A stretch of DNA of 64,000 nt from Paludibacteraceae bacterium (GTDB lineage: Bacteria > Bacteroidota > Bacteroidia > Bacteroidales > Paludibacteraceae), in NCBI GenBank assembly GCA_024399495.1, contig JAKSNY010000003.1, positions 62,001 through 126,000 of the forward strand, read 5' to 3'. Position numbers and translations under genes: made by a program. Positions 53,333 to 60,227 of the stretch are shown here, piece by piece. How positions within the stretch are numbered: position 1 is the first letter of the stretch; the number at the start of each line of letters is the position of its first letter. The notes beneath the pieces were generated by a model that did not search any database, was not told where the DNA came from, and saw only the letters and a program-made list of their open reading frames with translations.

Positions 53333-53628
53333 GATGTCCACGCTGTGGCTCTGAAAAGAGATATTATGGGTGGGCAACGATGGGAGAAATCCCGATGACA
53401 TAAATTAGCGTTTATTGACGCTTTGTTTTGACGTTACAGAACTTCGCAAATTCTTTTTCATTGTCAAAAACATAGCAGCAGTAGATGTCCTGTGGGTGTG
53501 TAATAGATATTGCAATTGCAGTATTTTACATACAGCGTGGACTTCTGTGTTGCTCGTTCTGACAATGAGGGCAATGCGAAGGCCTTGTAACGTGGAACAG
53601 CAACAAAGTTGGTCCACGTTTTTTTATG
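53333..53628 (+). ncRNA. Candidate rod-shaped structured RNA (6S-like), copy B
   Basis: Promoter and terminator bracket a transcript of about 290 bases. The main rod pairs ACGTTACA (53431) with TGTAACGT (53586), CTTCGCA (53442) with TGCGAAG (53575) and CATTGTCA (53459) with TGACAATG (53560). GCGTGGACT (53535-53543) lies in the central part, as in copy A. The 5' segment adds GGGA-GAAA-TCCC and GCGTTTATTGACGC hairpins, and GTCCACGCTG (53336-53345) is fully complementary to CAGCGTGGAC (53533-53542). A 6S-type regulator of RNA polymerase is one possibility; the family is unconfirmed. Confidence 0.55.
53591..53625 (+). terminator. Rho-independent terminator of the 53.4-kb RNA
   Basis: CGTGGA pairs with TCCACG around a 16-base loop, followed by seven Ts. 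It ends about 30 bases before the aminotransferase start, so that gene needs its own transcript start or read-through. Confidence 0.7.
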
Positions 53629-53655
53629 TCATATCATATTCAACCAAGAACTGAT

Positions 53656-54789
53656 ATGAAAGAAAAAACACCTACAATTACCGTTACATCCCCTTTATTG
53701 CCACCAATAGAGGAATTTGTTCCGTATTTAAAGGAAATATGGAATAATAAATGGATAACAAACAATGGACAGTTCCACCAAAAACTAGAACAAGAATTAG
53801 CCAAATATTTAGGAGTGGAATACATCTCAGTATTTACCAACGGAACGCTTCCACTTATAACCGCATTACAAGCTCTTAATATCACTGGAGAGGTAATAAC
53901 AACTCCCTACTCTTTTGTTGCTACTACACATGCTATTTGGTGGAATGGATTAAAGCCAGTATTTGTTGACATCGACCCAATTACTGGTAACATAGATCCC
54001 ACAAAAATTGAAGCCGCCATAACCTCTAAAACATCGGCAATAATGCCTGTTCATGTTTATGGGTGTCCGTGTGATACAAATGCCATTCAAAAAATCGCTG
54101 AAAAGCACAAATTAAAAGTAATATATGATGCAGCACACGCCTTTGGCGTAAAAGTTAATGGACAAAGTATTTTAAATGCCGGCAATATTTCTACTCTATC
54201 GTTCCATGCTACAAAAACATACAACACAATAGAAGGAGGTGCATTAGTATGTCACTCTGCTGAAATGAAACAAAAAATAGATTACCTTAAAAACTTTGGT
54301 TTTGAAGATGAAATAACTATTGTTGCTCCTGGTATCAACAGTAAAATGGATGAAGTAAGAGCCGCATACGGATTATTAAATTTAAAATATGTTGATGAAG
54401 CCATTGCTAATAGGAAACATGTCGCCGAACAATATGTTAATGCACTATCAAACACAAAAGGTGTAAAATTATATCAACCTATTGTTGAATCTTTAAAAAA
54501 TGATTCAATAAAAATGAACTATTCTTATTTTCCAATTTTTATCGATGCTGAAAAGTTTGGAATAACTAGAGATGAACTATACTATAAGATGAAAGAACAA
54601 GGCATACTCGGTCGCAGATATTTTTATCCGTTAATCAGTTCTTTAAATCAATACAATACATACGAATCTTCTTCTATTGGAAATCTACCCATAGCAAATA
54701 ATTTTGCAAATTCAGTTATTTGTTTGCCAATGCATCAAAACCTAACAGATAATGATATTAATATGGTCCTTAAAAGTATAAAACTATGA
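53656..54789 (+). CDS. DegT/DnrJ/EryC1-type sugar aminotransferase
   Basis: A PLP-dependent nucleotide-sugar aminotransferase, 377 residues from the ATG at 53656. Motifs are NGTLPLITALQAL, IYDAAHAFGV and HATKTYNTIEGGA with the PLP lysine. The ATKTYNTIEGGA form resembles the VioA group (dTDP-4-amino-4,6-dideoxyglucose synthesis), but specificity is uncertain. It overlaps the ATP-grasp gene by 4 bases. High A/T content and absence of CATCGGG suggest a transferred cassette. Confidence 0.85.
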   Translation: MKEKTPTITVTSPLLPPIEEFVPYLKEIWNNKWITNNGQFHQKLEQELAKYLGVEYISVFTNGTLPLITALQALNITGEVITTPYSFVATTHAIWWNGLKPVFVDIDPITGNIDPTKIEAAITSKTSAIMPVHVYGCPCDTNAIQKIAEKHKLKVIYDAAHAFGVKVNGQSILNAGNISTLSFHATKTYNTIEGGALVCHSAEMKQKIDYLKNFGFEDEITIVAPGINSKMDEVRAAYGLLNLKYVDEAIANRKHVAEQYVNALSNTKGVKLYQPIVESLKNDSIKMNYSYFPIFIDAEKFGITRDELYYKMKEQGILGRRYFYPLISSLNQYNTYESSSIGNLPIANNFANSVICLPMHQNLTDNDINMVLKSIKL

Positions 54790-55736
54790 GAATTTTAGTT
54801 ACAGCCATCGGTTCTATGTCTGCCCCATACGTAATAAAATCATTACGCTCTTATGGTCATTTTGTTTTAGGAACAGATATATATCCAGGAAAATGGCACT
54901 TTGAAACAAGATTATGTGACGCTTTCAGGCAAGCACCGTTAGCAACCCAACAAGATGAATACATAAAATTTTTAACACAATGTTGTGATGATTATAATTT
55001 AGACACGATACTTCCTCTCACAGATTTAGAGATAGATATTATCAACACACATCGTGAGGCTTTTAAAAATAACATATTATTAGCGATGCCTGATGCTAAT
55101 GTACTTAACATCGCCAGAGACAAATATAAATTATATGAGCAATTTAAAAACGATGATTCAGTGCCCTCTATCAAAACCATTAGACTTATTGATTTTTTGA
55201 ACGATTCAACATTATTCACAACTTTCCCATGTGTTGCAAAAACATACAATGGTAGGAGTAGTGAAGGTTTAATCAAGAATGCTTTTTTTAAAGATATCAA
55301 AGCAGTAGAAAATCCAAATTCATACATTATACAGGAACAAATAGAAGGTTCTATAGTTACTGTGGATTATGTGCGTTCCAGTAAATATAATATCGATGTG
55401 TCAATAGCTAGAGAAGAATTACTGCGTACAAAAAATGGTGCAGGTATGACTGTTCGTGTTTTTAAAGATGACAAACTAGTTCAATTATCATCTCACATTG
55501 GTAATGTTCTAAACATTAATAGTGCTATTAATATGGAATTTATCAGTGCAAGTAATGGAAATTATTATCTTATTGATGTTAATCCTAGATTTTCTGCAGG
55601 AATAGCATATAGTAAAATTGCTGGCTATGATATGGTACGCAATCATTTCAATGCACTTTCCGGTCAGATTATTGAACCGCAAATACATATTAACGAACTA
55701 TATATAACAAAACATTGGGAAGAATCGATTTTATAA
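54786..55736 (+). CDS. ATP-grasp protein
   Basis: 316 residues. A preATP-grasp Rossmann start (RILVTAIGSMSAPYVIKSL), TILPLTDLEID, and an ATP-grasp domain with CVAKTYNGRSSEGL, IIQEQIEGSIVTVDY and the metal-binding YLIDVNPRFSAGI. Such proteins ligate an amino acid or other carboxylate. Between a sugar aminotransferase and a glycosyltransferase, it may attach an acyl or amino-acid group to the amino sugar; this is inference. Confidence 0.8.
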   Translation: MRILVTAIGSMSAPYVIKSLRSYGHFVLGTDIYPGKWHFETRLCDAFRQAPLATQQDEYIKFLTQCCDDYNLDTILPLTDLEIDIINTHREAFKNNILLAMPDANVLNIARDKYKLYEQFKNDDSVPSIKTIRLIDFLNDSTLFTTFPCVAKTYNGRSSEGLIKNAFFKDIKAVENPNSYIIQEQIEGSIVTVDYVRSSKYNIDVSIAREELLRTKNGAGMTVRVFKDDKLVQLSSHIGNVLNINSAINMEFISASNGNYYLIDVNPRFSAGIAYSKIAGYDMVRNHFNALSGQIIEPQIHINELYITKHWEESIL

Positions 55737-55749
55737 AAAACACAAAATT

Positions 55750-56691
55750 ATGACTACAAAAGATATTAAAGTTAGCATCGTTTGTGATGTATATAATCAC
55801 GAACCTTATTTACGAGATTGTTTTGAAGGATTTGTTAACCAAAAAGTGAATTTCAAATATGAAATTTTAGTGAATGATGATGCGTCTACTGATAATTCTG
55901 CAAAAATAATCAAGGAATACGAAGAGAAGTATCCAGAGTTATTTAAAGTAATTTATCAAAAAGAAAACCAATATTCTCAAGGTATAAAAATATGGGGTGA
56001 CATTCAATTTCCAAGAACAAATGGACAATATGTTGCAGTATGTGAAGGCGATGATTATTGGACAGATATGAGTAAACTACAAAAACAAGTTGACATCTTG
56101 GATTGTGATAATTCACTGATGGGTGTAGTTACCAATTCTTCTGTTGTCAGTTTTAATGGGGATCTCATAAAATCTATGCAAGAAAATGTTGTGCAAAACA
56201 ATGTTGAAGGAAAATATGATTTGAGAGATTTTTTAACGCCACCACAACATTCTTATCCAACAGCAACTGTGATGTTTAGAAATAATCCTAAAAATGAGAT
56301 TCTGCAAAAATTAAGTCATACAAGAAATAAATATTTGTCAGACTGGACATTATGGATTATTCTACTTTCTTATGGAAATTTTTATTATTTAGATGAAGTT
56401 ACTGCCGCATATAGAATAAATCCAACCTCTGTTACACACACATGTGATAGAGTTGGCAGAGCCAAAGCAAGCAGACAGATTTGTAATGCTGTTGCAGATA
56501 TTTTACCTGCAGAATACTCGGATATAGCAAAAGAATTTAGAGATACACGATGGATATGGATTTCTTTGTTCTTTGCATACAGACACGAAAAGAAATACAT
56601 AAAAATGTTTGGTAGTCTGTTTATGGCACTAATTTTGTGTCCTAGTGCAATGAAAACACACATTTCAAACTATTTGCACAAAACTAAATAA
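55750..56691 (+). CDS. Family 2 glycosyltransferase
   Basis: 313 residues with the GT-A start VSIVCDVYNHEPYLRDCFEG, EILVNDDASTDNS and the metal-binding CEGDDYW (ED/DxD-type). Helical C-terminus, no clear transmembrane segment. It ends the three-gene sugar cassette and would add the modified sugar to a surface glycan. Confidence 0.87.
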   Translation: MTTKDIKVSIVCDVYNHEPYLRDCFEGFVNQKVNFKYEILVNDDASTDNSAKIIKEYEEKYPELFKVIYQKENQYSQGIKIWGDIQFPRTNGQYVAVCEGDDYWTDMSKLQKQVDILDCDNSLMGVVTNSSVVSFNGDLIKSMQENVVQNNVEGKYDLRDFLTPPQHSYPTATVMFRNNPKNEILQKLSHTRNKYLSDWTLWIILLSYGNFYYLDEVTAAYRINPTSVTHTCDRVGRAKASRQICNAVADILPAEYSDIAKEFRDTRWIWISLFFAYRHEKKYIKMFGSLFMALILCPSAMKTHISNYLHKTK

Positions 56692-56699
56692 AAAAATAG

Positions 56700-56932
56700 G
56701 TATACTACTCACACCTTGCGGTGTTCGTGAAGATTGAGCTACGCTCGGCATAATCATTACTCGTACCTGACGGTACTCGTGATGATTGAGCTACGCTCGG
56801 CATAAGCCGTAGGCTAAGCCTACTTTAATCCCATCCTTTTCGCATAAAGCAAACGTAAGTAGACTTTCGTTTGCTTTACGCTTAAAGTATGTGCTTATGC
56901 CTCGCTTGTGACTTCTGCTCTCGCTTGCACAA
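56700..56932. repeat. Array of hairpins with two tandem units
   Basis: Two units share the tail TCGTGA(A/T)GATTGAGCTACG followed by CTCGGCATAA (ending 56753 and 56805). In front of each tail is a different hairpin: ACACC-TTGC-GGTGT and GTACC-TGAC-GGTAC. GTAGGC-TAA-GCCTAC and AAAGCAAACG...CGTTTGCTTT follow. It lies between two convergent genes and may also terminate both. Confidence 0.7.
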
Positions 56933-57634
56933 TCATTCAAAGTTAAATGTAATTGACAGCATGCGGGCGGTGAGGCGTTTGACGGATTGGGTGCAGATGA
57001 AGTCTGCGGTACCCTCCATCTCCGGGTGGTTGCGGTTAAGTTCATCAAGAAGCCCAAAGCCGAACTTGATTTCAGGGCATAGTTTGAAGTATTGCAGGTA
57101 TATGTCAAAGCCTATACCAAATGCTATCTGGACATCAAATGATTTTAGCAGAATGGGTACATCGGGGTCCAGATTCATATTAAACATAGGTCCACCACCT
57201 GCTATAAGGTACGGACGGAAATTACCGTAACGCTTGGCACTGAATTTAAGATAGAACGGAATATCCATTGTAACACCGTTTACAGAGGTGTTTTTTCTAT
57301 CAACAACCTCACCAGCTGAGTTAAAGGCAGAGTATTGGAAAGAGCGTTTACCTAACCCAAGATATGGAGTAAACCTGAGATTCAGATGGTTACACAATCT
57401 TAAATCTACTATCATACCAACCAAAAACGCTGGCTGAAGCCCACCCGATGCGGCATACCAAGTGTTTTCGTTCTCATCTACATAGCCATTTGGCTCCACA
57501 CGAAAATCGTTGAATCCCAGACCCAATATAAAGCCAAAATGCCAACGGTTATAATCCACCTTGGTAAGACGCTGAACTATATTACGGTCATACTGAGCAG
57601 ATGCAACAGATGCAAATGCACAAGTTAAAAGCAA
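56933..57634 (-). CDS. PorT-like outer-membrane beta-barrel protein
   Basis: About 233 residues resembling PorT-family barrels of Bacteroidota, linked to the type IX secretion pathway in Porphyromonas. A signal peptide (LLLTCAFASVASAQ) is followed by alternating strands and a terminal SITFNFE. The reading given starts at a TTG at 57634. The natural-looking start, seven codons upstream (57655-57653), reads ATC rather than ATG, at the edge of a repeat; the leader would then be (I)KRLLFILLLTCAFASVASAQ. Confidence 0.8.
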   Translation of the reverse strand: MLLTCAFASVASAQYDRNIVQRLTKVDYNRWHFGFILGLGFNDFRVEPNGYVDENENTWYAASGGLQPAFLVGMIVDLRLCNHLNLRFTPYLGLGKRSFQYSAFNSAGEVVDRKNTSVNGVTMDIPFYLKFSAKRYGNFRPYLIAGGGPMFNMNLDPDVPILLKSFDVQIAFGIGFDIYLQYFKLCPEIKFGFGLLDELNRNHPEMEGTADFICTQSVKRLTARMLSITFNFE

Positions 57635-57654
57635 TATGAATAATAGTCGTTTGA

Positions 57655-57713
57655 TGGTGATTCGGTGATTTGGTGATGCGGTGATGCGACATCATACATC
57701 ATACATCATACAT
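57655..57713. repeat. Composite micro-repeat GGTGATTNGGTGAT / CATACATCATACAT
   Basis: Four GGTGATN-type units followed by four ACATCAT units, the same two-part composite as at 48460-48512. It abuts the 5' end of the PorT-like gene and may have altered its start codon. Confidence 0.75.
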
Positions 57714-57730
57714 AAAAAACTCCTAAACTT

Positions 57731-59098
57731 TTATTTTATTGTGAACTTCTCTATAAGTTCTTCCGGAGTAAGGTTGGTTTGTGTGCCTGTAGTCATATCT
57801 TTTAGGGCTATTACACCATTTTGCAGTTCGCTCTCCCCTACAATGGCTACAAACGGTATCTGACGGTCACCGGCATAACCTATCTGTTTCTTGAATTTTG
57901 CCGCATCGGCGTACAACTCTGTGGCTACACCTGCCTGACGTAGGCGTTTTACTATAGGTAAAACAAACTCCACCTCTTTTTCTCCCAAATTAAGGAATAT
58001 AACCTTGGTCTGGCATGCAAGGGATTCCGGATAAAGATTAAGCCCGTTAAGAACATCGTAGATTCTGTCTGCTCCAAATGATATGCCCACGCCTGACAGC
58101 CCATCTACACCAAACACACCTGTAAGGTTATCGTATCTACCGCCACCTGTAATGCTGCCTATCTCAAAATCAAGGGCTTTGACCTCTATTATAGTGCCTG
58201 TATAGTAGTTCAGTCCACGTGCAAGTGTAAGGTCTGCATCCACTGTGCAACGGATACCTGCCTTATCTATCATAGAGAACAGTGTCTGCATCTCAGATAC
58301 ACCTTTCATTCCTATTTCTGAGCCTTTTAGTATATTAGACAACTCATTGATTTTATCAGTATTAGAACCTTGCATTAAAAGTATAGGTTGAAGTTTGGCT
58401 ACAGCATCGGGGCTTAAACCTTTTTCAAGTAATTCAGCATTCACGTTATCAATACCTATCTTGTCAAGTTTATCTATGGCAACGGTAATATCCACTATCT
58501 TATCCTCTGCACCCACCGTTTCTGCTATACCTGCAAGGATTTTACGGTTGTTCAGCTTTATTGCCACACGCATACCGAATCTTGCAAACACCTCATCTAT
58601 AATCTGCACTAATTCAAGCTCGTTAAGGAGTGAATCTGAGCCTACGATGTCGGCATCGCACTGGTAAAATTCACGATATCTACCCTTCTGTGGACGGTCT
58701 GCACGCCATACAGGCTGGATTTGAAATCTGCGGAAAGGGAATTTTATCTGGTCTCTGTATTGCACCACAAAACGGGCAAAAGGAACTGTAAGGTCATAGC
58801 GTAATCCCTTTTCTGATAGCTTAGATGTTAGTTTTACACTGTTTTTAGAAAGCAACTCCTCATCGGTGAGAGAGCCTAAGTAATCTCCTGAATTAAGTAT
58901 TTTAAATAAGAGTTTATCTCCCTCTTCTCCATATTTTCCCATAAGGGTTGAGAGGTTTTCCATTGCAGGAGTCTCTATCTGCTGGAATCCGTATAGTGAA
59001 TACACACTCTTTATTGTATCAAAGATGTAGTTTCTGCGTGCCATCTCGCTTGGCAGAAAATCACGAGTACCTTTTGGAATTGACGGTTTTGTAGCCAT
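57731..59098 (-). CDS. hisS: Histidyl-tRNA synthetase
   Basis: Class II synthetase, 455 residues. [12 protein letters not shown] opens the protein; [19 protein letters not shown] (motif 2), [14 protein letters not shown] and GGGRYDNL are diagnostic. The C-terminal anticodon-binding domain ends [16 protein letters not shown]. It is 78 bases from the PorT-like gene. Confidence 0.95.
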   Translation of the reverse strand: MATKPSIPKGTRDFLPSEMARRNYIFDTIKSVYSLYGFQQIETPAMENLSTLMGKYGEEGDKLLFKILNSGDYLGSLTDEELLSKNSVKLTSKLSEKGLRYDLTVPFARFVVQYRDQIKFPFRRFQIQPVWRADRPQKGRYREFYQCDADIVGSDSLLNELELVQIIDEVFARFGMRVAIKLNNRKILAGIAETVGAEDKIVDITVAIDKLDKIGIDNVNAELLEKGLSPDAVAKLQPILLMQGSNTDKINELSNILKGSEIGMKGVSEMQTLFSMIDKAGIRCTVDADLTLARGLNYYTGTIIEVKALDFEIGSITGGGRYDNLTGVFGVDGLSGVGISFGADRIYDVLNGLNLYPESLACQTKVIFLNLGEKEVEFVLPIVKRLRQAGVATELYADAAKFKKQIGYAGDRQIPFVAIVGESELQNGVIALKDMTTGTQTNLTPEELIEKFTIK

Positions 59099-59141
59099 AA
59101 CGTTATTTGAAAATTAAAGTGCAAAGTTACAATTTATTTTA

Positions 59142-59939
59142 TTACCAACAAAGTACGTACAGGTCTCCTCTTGGGTTGATGCACATTACAGGAGTTGTAG
59201 CGGCACGCAGTACGTGTAACTCCTTGGGACCAAAGAATATATCGTCAAGTCCGTAGTCTCTTGACGTGGAAATAACAACCATACCGGCACCTATCTCTGA
59301 TGCCTTGTAGGCTGCCTCTTTCTCCACCTTGAAGCTATCTTTCTTGCCTTTCTCCACCTTATATTTAAGGTTGAACTTATCATATAGAGTCTTTATTGCC
59401 TCCACATTCTTAGGGGTCTTACTTCCGTAGTCATTTGCCTCAAGTATCAGCAATTCAGAGCCTAAGAATCTGCCCATATTTGATGTGTATGGGGCTTTCT
59501 CCTTCTCTTCCACAAGATAGCACACAGGAACTATCACTTTAGAGAAATCGGTTACGTCTGCGTCCATCTTAACTATCACAAACGGTATTCTAAGGTCTCT
59601 AAGCCCTTTAAACACTGTCATCGGGTCTGAAAACTTATCCCGATGTCCTGTTTCAAAAAACATTATAGGGGTTTCTGTACGCTCACTCATAAGGCATACC
59701 TCTTCAAGTGTGCCGTCTGAAATATAGTATTGGAACTGCACATCGGCGTTAGCCTGCTCCCAATCGCTCTCTTTTGCGGCAAAGGTGTCAGAGACTTTGT
59801 CGGTAAGTGCAAGCAGACACAACCCCTTCTGAAAGCCTCGTGCAAACTGCACTGCCGCTTTCATTGCCTTGGCTGGGAAGTAAATGCCATCTGTGACCAC
59901 CAAGAAATACCTTGAATATTTTATTTCTTCCAATAACAC
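59142..59939 (-). CDS. UspA-like universal stress protein
   Basis: 265 residues from a GTG at 59939, with a two-domain Usp-like pattern: RYFLVVTDGIYFPAKAMKAA at the N-terminus and HVLRAATTPVMCINPRGDLY at the C-terminus. A minus-strand TACCTTTG lies at the complement of 59943-59950, so the transcript would be nearly leaderless. The frame stays open to 60047, but that part reads through a structured element and is not credible. Confidence 0.72.
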   Translation of the reverse strand: MLLEEIKYSRYFLVVTDGIYFPAKAMKAAVQFARGFQKGLCLLALTDKVSDTFAAKESDWEQANADVQFQYYISDGTLEEVCLMSERTETPIMFFETGHRDKFSDPMTVFKGLRDLRIPFVIVKMDADVTDFSKVIVPVCYLVEEKEKAPYTSNMGRFLGSELLILEANDYGSKTPKNVEAIKTLYDKFNLKYKVEKGKKDSFKVEKEAAYKASEIGAGMVVISTSRDYGLDDIFFGPKELHVLRAATTPVMCINPRGDLYVLCW

Positions 59940-59985
59940 ATTGCAAAGGTAATAAATTTTTGTTTTACTATTAACTACATTAAAC

Positions 59986-60128
59986 AATTTTATATTAACC
60001 CAATTTAGGACTTCAACCCTTTTGTAAAGGGTTTCAGCCCCTCCCATATAGGTCTGTGACCAATATGGGTCCCTCCCCCTGTACGTCCGCGGGGGTGCGG
60101 ACGCCTAAATTTGGGTTAATATAAAATT
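59986..60128 (-). repeat. Structured intergenic element, copy 5
   Basis: Outer arms AATTTTATATTAACCC...TTTAGG and their complement pair along about 24 bases with one single-base indel. Read on the minus strand it has H1 CGTCCGC-ACCCC-GCGGACG, H2 GGTC-ACA-GACC within CCCATAT/ATATGGG and the same H3 as copy 4. It lies between the divergent usp and ftsK promoters. Confidence 0.9.
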
Positions 60129-60168
60129 TGTTCTATTTTGTTAATAAAATTAACTGCAACAAAACCTT

Positions 60169-60197
60169 TGCAAGCAGAAAAAATTATTAACTTTGTG
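60169..60197 (+). promoter_or_regulatory. Promoter of ftsK
   Basis: TTTG at 60169-60172 and TAACTTTG at 60190-60197 with a 17-base spacer fit the consensus. Transcription would start near 60203, 25 bases before the ATG at 60228. Confidence 0.6.
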
Positions 60198-60227
60198 CAA
60201 GAATTCAGAAAAGCACGTTGTAGCACT

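Larger units (their letters stand above)
53207..53655. other. Intergenic region with an RNA candidate
   Basis: 449 bases between the toxin gene and a sugar aminotransferase. It contains a promoter, a folded transcript of about 290 bases with a terminator, and two CCCGATG motifs. No open frame looks coding. Confidence 0.65.

Noticed and set aside
28466-53628. RNA candidates as tmRNA, RNase P RNA or SRP RNA
   Set aside because: No tag peptide or tRNA-like ends, no GAGGAAAGTCC-type core, and no SRP Alu or domain IV motif.
59940-60047. N-terminal extension of the usp gene
   Set aside because: It crosses a -7 element and reads into structured element copy 5; the Usp-like fold is complete without it.
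15196-60128. Structured elements as classical MITEs
   Set aside because: Terminal inverted repeats are unrelated between copies and I see no constant target duplication; kept as an open alternative only.
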